The notes under the pieces are model-generated. The model did not search any database. It saw only the letters and a program-made list of their open reading frames with translations, and was not told where the DNA came from. The translations under genes were made by a program, and so were the position numbers. A stretch of 64,000 bases of DNA from Citromicrobium sp. JLT1363 (GTDB lineage Bacteria > Pseudomonadota > Alphaproteobacteria > Sphingomonadales > Sphingomonadaceae), in the NCBI RefSeq assembly GCF_000186705.1, contig NZ_AEUE01000006.1, positions 1 to 64,000 of the forward strand. Reading direction: 5' to 3'. Positions 16,756 through 25,260 of the stretch are shown piece after piece; within the stretch, counting starts at the first letter, position 1; the number at the start of each line of letters is the position of its first letter.

Positions 16756-17646
16756 ATGGACCTCGCCCCGGCATCCCAACCCAGACGCATCGTGAATGGC
16801 CTGTCCGTCGACGTTGAGGACTGGTTCCATGTGGGCGCATTCGAGAATACGATTGCGCGCGGCGAGTGGGATGCATGCGATTTCCGCGTCGAGCGCAATG
16901 TCGATTGCGTTCTCGCGCTGTTCGACAGGGCAGGGGTGAAGGCCACGTTCTTCACGCTGGGCTGGGTGGCAGAGCGTGTTCCGCAGGCTATCCGCGCCAT
17001 CGCCGATGCCGGGCACGAGATTGCCAGCCATGGGTACGATCACCAGCGCGTGTTCACCATGGATCGCGCCGCCTTTGCGGAAGACCTGCGCAAGTCCCGC
17101 GAGATTCTGGAAGATGCCAGCGGCCAGGCCGTCACCGGCTACCGCGCGCCGAGCTTTTCCATCGATGCGCGCAACCTCTGGGCGTTCGAGGAGCTGGCAC
17201 AGCAGGGCTATGCCTATTCCTCCAGCGTGGCCCCCATCGCGCACGACCATTACGGCTGGCGCGAGGCCCCGCGCTTCGCGTTCCGGCCGGTTGAGGGAGC
17301 GCCGCTCGTCGAGCTCCCGGTCACGACCGCTATGCTGGGCAAGCGCCGGATGGCGGCAGGTGGCGGCGGTTTCTTCAGGACCTTGCCCTACGGTTTCTCC
17401 CGCTGGGCGATCAATCAGGTCAACCGCGAGGAAGGCCAACCGGCGATCTTCTATTTCCACCCGTGGGAAGTGGATCCGGGCCAGCCGCGTGTGGCCGGTG
17501 CTCCGCTGCGCTCGCGCCTGAGGCACTACACCAATCTGTCGGCCATGGAGGCCAAGCTGGAACGGCTGCTGGGCGATTTCTCCTGGGGCCGGATCGACGC
17601 CATAGCGCACAATGTCGCGCCCGATACGCAGGCGGAGGCCGCATGA
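16756..17646 (+). CDS. XrtA-system polysaccharide deacetylase
   Basis: The 296-residue enzyme is a NodB-type carbohydrate esterase. It has the LSVDVEDWFH metal/nucleophile Asp motif, GHEIASHGYDH with the metal His pair, GYRAPSFS, and a C-terminal FYFHPWEVDPGQPR segment characteristic of the XrtA/PEP-CTERM deacetylase subfamily. It would remove N-acetyl groups from the exported polymer. There is no signal peptide, as usual for this subfamily. ATG 16756 begins just after the ATPase stop, and its own stop overlaps the next start (ATGA at 17643-17646). Confidence 0.9.
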   Translation: MDLAPASQPRRIVNGLSVDVEDWFHVGAFENTIARGEWDACDFRVERNVDCVLALFDRAGVKATFFTLGWVAERVPQAIRAIADAGHEIASHGYDHQRVFTMDRAAFAEDLRKSREILEDASGQAVTGYRAPSFSIDARNLWAFEELAQQGYAYSSSVAPIAHDHYGWREAPRFAFRPVEGAPLVELPVTTAMLGKRRMAAGGGGFFRTLPYGFSRWAINQVNREEGQPAIFYFHPWEVDPGQPRVAGAPLRSRLRHYTNLSAMEAKLERLLGDFSWGRIDAIAHNVAPDTQAEAA

Positions 17647-18722
17647 ACGCCCCTTTCCGTCCCGCATACCCGGGAAGCCAGGCCGAAATCTCGATTGCCG
17701 ATCTCGGCGACGACGATGTAGCGCAGGCCATCACCGCCTTCGTGCATGTTCAGGGCGGCAGCCCGTTTCACCTGCCCGCATGGCTGATCGCCGTCGAACG
17801 CGGCACCGGCCAGCGTGCCAGGGGCATCGTCGCCACGCGGGACGGGAAGATCGTCGGCTGGCTTCCGTTGACGCTGGTTCACTCGCCTCTTTTCGGCCGC
17901 GCGCTGGTGTCCAGCGGCTTCGCGGTCGACGGCGGCCCACTGGCAGAGGATACGCATATCGCAGAGGGGCTTGCCCGCGCGGCGCAGGAACTGGCGCTGC
18001 GCCTCTCCTGCGGTGAGGTCGAACTGCGCGGCGGGGAGGTTCCCGCTGGCTGGGAGGCGATCACCGGGAAGCACGCCGGCTTCGTGACCGATCTTGCCGA
18101 GGACGATGAAGCACAATTGCTCGCCATTCCGCGCAAGCAGCGCGCCGAGGTGCGCAAGAGCCTGAAGAACGACCTCACCGTCACGGTGGGCACGAAGGAG
18201 GCCGACCGGGTGGCGCACTATGCCTGCTACGCGGCTAGCGTCCATAATCTGGGCACGCCTGTCTTCCCGCGCAGCCTGTTCGACGCGGTTCTGCGCGGGT
18301 TCGATGACCGGGCCGATATCCTGACGGTGTGGGAAGGCGAGCAACCGCTCGCCAGCGTGCTGACCCTTTATCATGGCGGCACGGCCTTTCCCTTCTGGGG
18401 TGGCGGCGTGTGGCGCGCGCGAGCGACGCGGGCCAACGAACGCATGTATTACGCGCTGATGTGCCATGCGCGGGCAGAGCGCGACTGCACGCACTTCGAT
18501 TTCGGTCGTTCGAAAACCGGCAGCGGGCCGTATAACTACAAGAAGAATTGGGGGTTCGAACCCGAGCCGCTCGCCTATGCCCGCTGGACCGCCCCGGATG
18601 CCGAGGCGCGCGATGTCGATCCCACCAGCGATGCTTTTGCGCGCAAGATCGAGCTGTGGAAGCGCCTTCCTCTGCCCGTGGCCAATCGGCTCGGCCCCAT
18701 GATCGCGCGGGGGCTGGCGTGA
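17643..18722 (+). CDS. FemAB family XrtA/PEP-CTERM-associated protein
   Basis: The 359-residue protein belongs to the FemAB-like GNAT group of exosortase loci. Visible landmarks are GGSPFHLPAWL, LPLTLVHSPLFGRALVSSGF, the FPRSLFDAVL segment and HFDFGRSKTGSGPYNYKKNWGF near the C-terminus. FemAB enzymes add amino acids to peptidoglycan precursors from aminoacyl-tRNA. In XrtA loci the substrate is unknown and may be the polymer or a surface anchor. It is coupled to both neighbours by overlaps. Confidence 0.88.
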   Translation: MNAPFRPAYPGSQAEISIADLGDDDVAQAITAFVHVQGGSPFHLPAWLIAVERGTGQRARGIVATRDGKIVGWLPLTLVHSPLFGRALVSSGFAVDGGPLAEDTHIAEGLARAAQELALRLSCGEVELRGGEVPAGWEAITGKHAGFVTDLAEDDEAQLLAIPRKQRAEVRKSLKNDLTVTVGTKEADRVAHYACYAASVHNLGTPVFPRSLFDAVLRGFDDRADILTVWEGEQPLASVLTLYHGGTAFPFWGGGVWRARATRANERMYYALMCHARAERDCTHFDFGRSKTGSGPYNYKKNWGFEPEPLAYARWTAPDAEARDVDPTSDAFARKIELWKRLPLPVANRLGPMIARGLA

Positions 18723-19975
18723 TGGGTGAAACGCTTTTCCTTGCGCATCGCGTGCCGTTCCCGCCCGACCGCGGCGACAAGATCCGGTCCTACCATGTGC
18801 TGCGCGCGCTTGCGCGACTGGGTCCCGTGCATGTCGGCACTTTCGACGATGCATCGGGCTACGGCGACCAATTCCTGTCCGGCATCGCGGAGAGCCATTA
18901 TCTGGTCCCGCAGCGGCGGCACGACATGCTGGCCGCAGTCCGGGCGATGGCAAAGGGGCAGCCGATCAGCCTCACCGCCTTTGCCCATGCCGGATTGCAG
19001 GAATGGGTCGACCAGGTCCTACACTACCGCCCGATCGACGCGATCTACGTATTCTCCGGGCAGATGGCGCAATATGTCTCGCCCCATTTTCCGGGCCGCA
19101 CCGTGCTCGACCTGTGCGACGTCGATAGCGCCAAGTTCGAAGCCTACGGCGAAAGCGGCAGCGCGCCCAAGGCTTGGGTCCATGCGCGCGAGGGCAGGCT
19201 GCTCGCAGCCGCGGAAGAGCGCTTTGCGCGTACCGCCGATACCACGCTGCTGATCAGCGAGCACGAGGCGAACCTGTTTCGCACCCGCCTATCCAGCCCC
19301 GGGCAAGTGGATATCAAGGTGATGCGCAACGGGATCGACGCGCAGTTCTTCGCGCCCGAGGCCGTGGCCCCGCAGCCCACGCTGTTCGGGCCCGGACCGA
19401 ATATCGTTTTCACCGGGCAGATGGATTATGCGCCCAATGTCTCTGCGGTGGAACGCATGGTACAGCGCATCCTGCCCGGCATTCGCGAAACCCGCGCGCG
19501 CGCCGAGTTCCACATTGTCGGCCGCGCACCGACGCCTGCGGTCAAGGCGCTGGGCAGGCAGGACGGCGTGACCGTGTGGGGCGAAGTGCCCGACGTGCGG
19601 CCCTTCCTCGCCGAGGCGGATATCGTCGCCGCGCCGCTCACCATTGCACGCGGCATCCAGAACAAGGTGCTCGAAGCGATGGCGATGGCCAAGCCCGTGC
19701 TGCTCTCGCCCGAGGCCGCCACCGGCATCGACGCAGAGGATGGCGTGCATTTCGCGGTGGCCGAGGGTGACCGGATGATGGTGGGACGCGCGCTCTCGCT
19801 GATCGAGGATCGGGCGAGGGCAAAGGCCATGGGCGATGCGGCTCGCGCATTCGTGCTCGCCGAACAATCATGGTCGGCCATGCTCGGCGGACTTGGCGAG
19901 CTTTTGCGTCCGTCGGCCGAAGCTGCTGCAAACAGTTCTCCCGCAGCCGACGATCCGGTGCGCAATGCCGCCTGA
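18722..19975 (+). CDS. XrtA/PEP-CTERM-system glycosyltransferase (family 1 type)
   Basis: The 417-residue protein is a GT-B glycosyltransferase resembling the TIGR03087-type enzyme of PEP-CTERM loci. It opens with LFLAHRVPFPPDRGDKIRSY, has VMRNGIDAQFF, a VFTGQMDYAPN segment, and a C-terminal donor-binding stretch (PLTIARGIQNKVLEAMAMAKP). It probably adds a sugar during repeat-unit assembly; donor and acceptor cannot be read from sequence. It starts one base into the preceding stop and overlaps xrtA by 11 bases. Confidence 0.88.
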   Translation: MGETLFLAHRVPFPPDRGDKIRSYHVLRALARLGPVHVGTFDDASGYGDQFLSGIAESHYLVPQRRHDMLAAVRAMAKGQPISLTAFAHAGLQEWVDQVLHYRPIDAIYVFSGQMAQYVSPHFPGRTVLDLCDVDSAKFEAYGESGSAPKAWVHAREGRLLAAAEERFARTADTTLLISEHEANLFRTRLSSPGQVDIKVMRNGIDAQFFAPEAVAPQPTLFGPGPNIVFTGQMDYAPNVSAVERMVQRILPGIRETRARAEFHIVGRAPTPAVKALGRQDGVTVWGEVPDVRPFLAEADIVAAPLTIARGIQNKVLEAMAMAKPVLLSPEAATGIDAEDGVHFAVAEGDRMMVGRALSLIEDRARAKAMGDAARAFVLAEQSWSAMLGGLGELLRPSAEAAANSSPAADDPVRNAA

Positions 19976-21518
19976 GCTGACCCGCGACCGCAAGCGGCCT
20001 TCCGCCGCAAGCCTGCTCCAGCGGGTCCCGGCAGGATGGGCCTCCGCGCTCGGCTGGCTCGCGTTCGTCCTTGTGGCAGCAGTGCTTCTCACCGCGCAGC
20101 AATGGGTCGACATGGCGCGCCAGTGGCTGACCGTGTCCGCCTATCAGCACATCCTCTTCGTCCCGCCCATCATCGCCTGGCTCGTGTGGAACCGGCGCGA
20201 GGTGCTTGCGGGGATGTCGCCGCAGGCCTGGTGGCCGGGGGTGGCGCTGGTCGTGCCCGCACTGTTCATCTGGTTAATCGGATCGCTCACCTCGCTCGAT
20301 ATCGTGGCGCAGGCGGGCGCCGTGCTGATCCTGCAAACCGCAACCATTGCGTTGCTTGGGCCACGGGTTGGCGCGGTATTGCTGTTCCCGCTGGCCTTCG
20401 CGGCCTTTCTGGTGCCCTTCGGCGAGGAAATCGTTCCGCCGCTTCAGATGCTGACGGCGGACATGGTGATCGCGCTGACCCATCTCAGCGGGATCGAGGC
20501 AGAGATCGACGGGGTCTTCATCGATACGCCCGCAGGCCTGTTCGAAGTGGCCGCAGCATGCGCCGGGGTGCAGTTCGTCGTGGCGATGGTGACGCTTGGC
20601 GTACTCGCAGCGAAGGTCGGCATGGAACGCTGGAGCCGCCGCATCGCGCTGATGGCCCTGTGCGTCATCGTTCCGATCCTGGCCAATGGGGTGCGGGCCT
20701 GGGCGATCGTTGCCATCGCGCAGTATGTCGGGGCAGAGCGCGCAGGCGGCGTCGATCACATCGTGTACGGCTGGCTCTTCTTCGCCATCGTCGTTGCGCT
20801 GGTGCTGGCGATTGCATGGCGCTGGTTCGACCGCGACCCGGAGGCCGAGGGCCGGGCCGCGGCACGGCTGGCGGACGATCCGCTGGTGGTGGCGCTAGAC
20901 AAGATGCCGGCGCGCGCAGTCACGCTTGCGCCGCTGCTGGTCGCGGCGATTGTCCTGTTCGGCCTGTGGGGAGGGCTGGCGCACGCCACCGGCGCACCGC
21001 CGCAGGCGCTACAGGCACCGGACATTGCGGGCTGGACGCAGGTGGAACAGCGCGAGCCGGTGCGCTGGCAGCCGGAGGGGGCGGGCGCGCGATCTCGCAT
21101 GCATGCGATCTATCGCGATGGCGCGGGCCACGAAGTCGATCTCTACCTCGCCGAGTATGGCGCCATAGGCGATCCTACGGCGACCGGGGAGGGGGCCGTC
21201 CCGCCCGATTCGCCCTGGCGCGAAGTCGGGCCGGTATCCGCCCCGGCTAACATGCTCGGGACCGAGATAATGGCCTATGGAACGCAGCGCAGGCTGGCCT
21301 GGACGAGCTATGTCGGGGATGGGTCCGCCACGTCCGATCCGCTCCACTTTCGCCTGGCAGGATTGGGCAAGCGTTTGTTTCTGCGTCCCGAACCGCGCTG
21401 GCTGGTGATTGTCTCGGCCGACGCTACGTCCGGCGGGGCTGGCCGGGATGCATTGGATCGCTTCCATGCGGACGCGAAGGGTCCCGAGAAGCTGGTCGCT
21501 AGCGCGGTTTCGCGCTAA
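19965..21518 (+). CDS. xrtA: Exosortase A fused to an EpsI domain
   Basis: The 517-residue membrane protein is an exosortase, the proposed sortase-like transpeptidase for PEP-CTERM proteins. It has about eight membrane helices in its first 290 residues and the three conserved residues of the family: Cys199 (AAACAGVQF), Arg244 (ANGVRAW) and His265 (GGVDHIVYGW). From about residue 315 a soluble EpsI-like (DUF3485) domain follows, so exosortase and EpsI are one polypeptide, a form seen in sphingomonads. No PEP-CTERM substrate was found in the window. ATG 19965 lies inside the glycosyltransferase 3' end. Confidence 0.92.
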   Translation: MPPELTRDRKRPSAASLLQRVPAGWASALGWLAFVLVAAVLLTAQQWVDMARQWLTVSAYQHILFVPPIIAWLVWNRREVLAGMSPQAWWPGVALVVPALFIWLIGSLTSLDIVAQAGAVLILQTATIALLGPRVGAVLLFPLAFAAFLVPFGEEIVPPLQMLTADMVIALTHLSGIEAEIDGVFIDTPAGLFEVAAACAGVQFVVAMVTLGVLAAKVGMERWSRRIALMALCVIVPILANGVRAWAIVAIAQYVGAERAGGVDHIVYGWLFFAIVVALVLAIAWRWFDRDPEAEGRAAARLADDPLVVALDKMPARAVTLAPLLVAAIVLFGLWGGLAHATGAPPQALQAPDIAGWTQVEQREPVRWQPEGAGARSRMHAIYRDGAGHEVDLYLAEYGAIGDPTATGEGAVPPDSPWREVGPVSAPANMLGTEIMAYGTQRRLAWTSYVGDGSATSDPLHFRLAGLGKRLFLRPEPRWLVIVSADATSGGAGRDALDRFHADAKGPEKLVASAVSR

Positions 21519-21530
21519 GGAACTTAACAA

Positions 21531-23426
21531 ATGTGCGGCATTGCCGGCCTCTTCGCGCGCGACCGTCAGGCGCCTGTCGACCGATCCGTCCTGACCCGGA
21601 TGCGCGATTCCATGACGCATCGCGGGCCGGACGGGGCGGGGCTCTGGCTGGCGCAGGGCGTGGGCCTGGCCCACCGTCGCCTGTCCGTGATCGATGTCGA
21701 GGGTTCGCCCCAGCCGATGCATTCGCGGGACGAGCGCACGGTGATCGTCTTCAATGGCGAGATATACAACTACCGGGCCCTGCGGCGCGAACTGCGGCAG
21801 AATGGCCATCGCTTTTCCACCGAAGGCGATACGGAGGTGATCCTGGCCGCATGGCGCGAATGGGGCAGCCGCTGCCTCGAAAGGCTGGACGGGATGTTCG
21901 CCTTCGCCATCTACGACCGCAATTCGCGCAAGCTCTTCCTCGCCCGCGATCGCTTCGGAGTGAAGCCGCTCTTCACCGCGACCCTGCCGGACGGCACCTT
22001 CGCTTTTTCTTCTGAACTCAAGGGTTTGCTGGCACATCCTGCGCTGGAGCGTGAAGTCGATCCACTGGCGATCGAGGATTACTTCACGTGGGGCTACGTG
22101 CCCGATCACCGGTCCATCCTGAAGGGCGTGGAGAAGCTGCCTGCCGGGCATTTCATGGTCGTCGAACACGACATGGCGCCGCGCCCGCCGGAGCGCTGGT
22201 GGGACATTTCCTTCGCCGATCGCCATCACATGCACGAGGCGGACGAGGCCGAGGTCATCCACTCCCACCTGTGCGATGCGATTGAATCGCGCATGGTCAG
22301 CGACGTTCCGATCGGTGCCTTCCTGTCCGGCGGTGTCGACAGTTCGACGGTGGTCGCGCTGATGTCCGACCTGTCCGATCGGCCCGTGACCACCTGTTCG
22401 ATCGGCTTCGACGTCGCCGGACTGGACGAGACCGCCTATGCGCGGCGGATTGCGTCGCAGTTTTCGACCGATCATCACGAACGGATGGTCGACCCGGCGA
22501 TGTTCGACCGGATCGATGCGCTGGCCGCGATGTTCGACGAGCCCTTTGCCGATGCCTCGGCCTTGCCCACGGCCGAGGTCTGTGCGCTGGCCCGGCAGCA
22601 CGTCACCGTCGCGCTGTCGGGCGACGGCGCGGACGAGGCCTTTGCGGGCTATCGCCGCCACGTGTTCCATGCCGGTGAGGAAAACGCCCGCAAGTGGCTC
22701 CCGGCAGGATTGAGGCGGAAGGTTTTCGGCCCGCTGGCGGCGATCTACCCGAAGGCGGACTGGGCGCCCCGCCCGCTACGGGCGCGGTCTACCCTGCACG
22801 CGCTCGCCCTGTCGGGCGAGGAAGCCTATGCAAGCGCGCTCAGCGTGATGGGCCCACGGGATCGCGCCGCTATTTTCTCGCCTTCGATGATGCGCACACT
22901 CGGCGGATACCGTGCCGAGCAACCTCTGATCGACCTCATGCGCGCGGCCCCTGCGCGCAACGGGCTGGACCGGGCGCAATACGCCGATCTCAAGTTCTGG
23001 CTCCCCGGCGATATCCTGACCAAGGTGGATCGCACCAGCATGGCGGTAAGTCTGGAGGCGCGCGAACCTTTGCTCGACCACCGGCTGGTCGAATTCGCGG
23101 CCTGCCTGCCCAAGGCGCGCCGGGTCTTCGGGGGGGAGGGCAAATATGCCCTCAAACGCGCGATGGCTGGCGATCTGCCGGCCGATATCCTGCATCGCCC
23201 GAAGCAGGGTTTCGTGCTGCCGATCGCGCAATGGTTCAGGACCGATCTGCGTGACACCGCCCGCGCTGCAGTGCGCAGCGAGCGCTTGCTGGATAGCGGG
23301 TGGTTCGATGCGGATGCGCTGTCCGGCCTGGCGGAAGACCATATCGCGGGTCGGCGGGACCACGCGCGCGAGCTGTGGCAATTGGTCATGCTGGAGCGAA
23401 ATATGAGTCTTTTAAGCAACAATTAG
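21531..23426 (+). CDS. XrtA/PEP-CTERM-system amidotransferase (asparagine-synthase-like)
   Basis: The 631-residue protein has a class II glutamine amidotransferase domain starting MCGIAGLF (Cys2 nucleophile after Met removal) and an asparagine-synthetase ATP-pyrophosphatase domain with the SGGVDSSTV loop. LSGDGADEAFAGYRRH and PLLDHRLVEFA are further family signatures. It fits the XrtA-system amidotransferase, thought to amidate a sugar acid or other component of the polymer. An AAGGAACTT sequence lies just before the start. It is the last gene of the EPS operon. Confidence 0.9.
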   Translation: MCGIAGLFARDRQAPVDRSVLTRMRDSMTHRGPDGAGLWLAQGVGLAHRRLSVIDVEGSPQPMHSRDERTVIVFNGEIYNYRALRRELRQNGHRFSTEGDTEVILAAWREWGSRCLERLDGMFAFAIYDRNSRKLFLARDRFGVKPLFTATLPDGTFAFSSELKGLLAHPALEREVDPLAIEDYFTWGYVPDHRSILKGVEKLPAGHFMVVEHDMAPRPPERWWDISFADRHHMHEADEAEVIHSHLCDAIESRMVSDVPIGAFLSGGVDSSTVVALMSDLSDRPVTTCSIGFDVAGLDETAYARRIASQFSTDHHERMVDPAMFDRIDALAAMFDEPFADASALPTAEVCALARQHVTVALSGDGADEAFAGYRRHVFHAGEENARKWLPAGLRRKVFGPLAAIYPKADWAPRPLRARSTLHALALSGEEAYASALSVMGPRDRAAIFSPSMMRTLGGYRAEQPLIDLMRAAPARNGLDRAQYADLKFWLPGDILTKVDRTSMAVSLEAREPLLDHRLVEFAACLPKARRVFGGEGKYALKRAMAGDLPADILHRPKQGFVLPIAQWFRTDLRDTARAAVRSERLLDSGWFDADALSGLAEDHIAGRRDHARELWQLVMLERNMSLLSNN

Positions 23427-23559
23427 ACTCGGCTCATCGCAAAAATGATTCAGAACGCCGAATATAGTAAATAAATTATTGCCCCACGCCCCCTCGAATG
23501 CGAGTCTTGATTGACGCGGGGGGCTCAGTCCTTCCGGTTCAGCATGAAGCGGGGGCGCA
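23427..23559. promoter_or_regulatory. AT-rich intergenic region before the RpfF-like gene
   Basis: This 133-base gap contains an AT-rich stretch (about 23440-23482) that stands out from the surrounding high-GC sequence and is likely to hold the promoter of the RpfF-like gene. A terminator for the EPS operon might be expected here, but I see no clear hairpin with a T-run. No specific -35/-10 pair is claimed. Confidence 0.4.
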
Positions 23560-24486
23560 ATGAACCGGGTCAGCACCAATTTCGAACAGCACATCATCCT
23601 TGATGAGGCGGGCGATCCGATGATCCTGGAGGGCGCGCCTTCGATCGCGCCTGCCTTGTTCGGCCTGAACGAGCTTCGGGTCGAATACGACGCGGATACC
23701 AAGGCTCTTTGGACCCACATGGTGCCTCAGGGGCGGCCCAGCTTCACCCCGGCGATGCTCGCCGACTTCGAACGCTGGCAGGATCTGATCCAGGCGAATT
23801 TCAACGCGGGCGACCTGCATTTCCTGGTGCTGGGCAGCCATGCGCCGGGCGTGTTCTGCTATGGCGGCGACTTGGCGCTGTTCCGCCAGCTGATCCTGAA
23901 GGGCGATCGTGCCTCGCTGGTCGATTACGGCCATCGCTGCTGCCGCATCCTTCACCGCAACATCAACACGCTGGGCCTGCCGCTTCTCACCATCGGCCTG
24001 GTTCAGGGCGATGCACTGGGGGGCGGGCTCGAGGCATTGCTATCGTTCGATTTCATCATTGCCGAGGAAAGCGCCAGTTTCGGCCTGCCGGAGATCCTGT
24101 TCGGCCTGTTCCCCGGCATGGGCGCGCATGCCTTCCTCAGCCGCCAGCTTGGCAGCGTCGCCGCGGAAAAGCTGATCACCTCGGGGAAGAACCTGACCGC
24201 GCGCGAGATGCTGGCCCTCGGGCTGGTGCATGACGTGGTACCCGACGGGATCGGCGAGGAAGCGGTGCAGGCCTTCATCGAGAAGAACGCGCGCCGCCAT
24301 GCCGGGCTGCTGGGATCGCGCCGGGCGATCAAGCGCAGCTGGAACCTCTCTCTCGCCGAGCTGACCGAGATTACAGAGATCTGGGCCGATACCGCGCTCA
24401 AACTGACCGAGCGCGACCTCAAGCTCATGGGCCGGCTCGCCAGCAAGCAGAGCCGTGCGGTCGAGAAGGTGCGCGAGGACGCGTGA
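23560..24486 (+). CDS. rpfF: Crotonase-fold protein, RpfF-type (DSF synthase-like)
   Basis: The 308-residue protein is a crotonase of the RpfF type. RpfF makes cis-2-unsaturated fatty acid signals (DSF family) from acyl-ACP by combined dehydratase and thioesterase steps. The two catalytic glutamates of RpfF (141 and 161 in Xanthomonas) match Glu158 (LGGGLEALLSFD) and Glu178 (FGLPEILFG) with the same spacing of 20. The oxyanion region CYGGDLALF and FGLFPGMGAHAFL also match. Ordinary enoyl-CoA hydratases lack this pattern and length. No RpfC or RpfG sensor gene is in the window. It directly follows the EPS operon and has its own AT-rich leader. Confidence 0.75.
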   Translation: MNRVSTNFEQHIILDEAGDPMILEGAPSIAPALFGLNELRVEYDADTKALWTHMVPQGRPSFTPAMLADFERWQDLIQANFNAGDLHFLVLGSHAPGVFCYGGDLALFRQLILKGDRASLVDYGHRCCRILHRNINTLGLPLLTIGLVQGDALGGGLEALLSFDFIIAEESASFGLPEILFGLFPGMGAHAFLSRQLGSVAAEKLITSGKNLTAREMLALGLVHDVVPDGIGEEAVQAFIEKNARRHAGLLGSRRAIKRSWNLSLAELTEITEIWADTALKLTERDLKLMGRLASKQSRAVEKVREDA

Positions 24487-24490
24487 CCCG

Positions 24491-25189
24491 CTAGCGCGAG
24501 TCGACCAGCACGATCTCGGCGTCTTCCAGCGCCTCCACCCGCAACACGCCTTCGTCCTTCGTCGCAATCCCGTCGCGCGGGCCTGCCTCGTGCCCATTCA
24601 CGCGGATGCGACCGGTCTGCGCGACCAGATACTGGTGGCGCCCCGGCGTGGCCTGCCATTCGGCCGTCTGACCCGCCTTGAGCGTCGCCGCTGCCACTTT
24701 GGCATCGGCCCGTATGGAGAGAGCCTCGTCCGCTTCCGGTGTGCCGCTGGCAAGGATCACGAAGCCGCCATCGCGGCTCGCCCTGGGGAACTCGCGCTGG
24801 TCCCAGGCCGGGGGTTCGCCCTGGCTGTCCGGCAGAATCCAGATCTGGAAGATCGTGGTCGTCTCGCCTTCCAGGTTGAATTCGGAATGCCGGATGCCGG
24901 TGCCCGCGCTCATCACCTGAACGTCGCCAGCCACGGTACGGCCCTTGTTGCCCAGCGAATCCTCGTGCGTGATCGCGCCGGTGCGCACGAAGGTGACGAT
25001 TTCCATGTTGTCGTGCGGATGGGGCGGAAAACCGCTCTTCGCCGCGATCGTATCATCGTTCCAGACGCGGATGCGTCCCCAGCCCATGCGCTGGGGATCG
25101 TGGTAGCTGGCAAAACTGAAGTGGTGCCTGGCATCCAGCCAGCCGTGGTTGGCAGCGCCGAGACTGTCGAACGGGCGGATATCGATCAT
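24491..25189 (-). CDS. Pirin family protein
   Basis: The 232-residue cytosolic protein is a bicupin of the pirin/YhaK family, some of which have quercetin dioxygenase activity. The N-terminal cupin has the metal-site residues in PPHPHDNMEIVTF and GTGIRHSEFN. The second cupin is less conserved, as is normal. It converges with the RpfF-like gene, with four bases between the two stops. The real substrate is not known for most pirins. Confidence 0.88.
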   Translation of the reverse strand: MIDIRPFDSLGAANHGWLDARHHFSFASYHDPQRMGWGRIRVWNDDTIAAKSGFPPHPHDNMEIVTFVRTGAITHEDSLGNKGRTVAGDVQVMSAGTGIRHSEFNLEGETTTIFQIWILPDSQGEPPAWDQREFPRASRDGGFVILASGTPEADEALSIRADAKVAAATLKAGQTAEWQATPGRHQYLVAQTGRIRVNGHEAGPRDGIATKDEGVLRVEALEDAEIVLVDSR

Positions 25190-25260
25190 GTCAGTATCTC
25201 ACATCGGCGGGGTTGTTGAGCCGCCGGGAAGCCACCGATTTAGGTCGATCGCCCCCCGTT

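Noticed and set aside
13724-16876. 1050-codon open frame on the minus strand across the outer-membrane protein and ATPase genes
   Set aside because: It is antisense to genes with clear family motifs and signal peptide; its translation is Arg/Gly/Asp-rich with no domain, the usual shadow in high-GC DNA.
24491-25189. Pirin as a regulator of the neighbouring DSF-type gene
   Set aside because: The two genes merely converge; nothing in sequence links them functionally.
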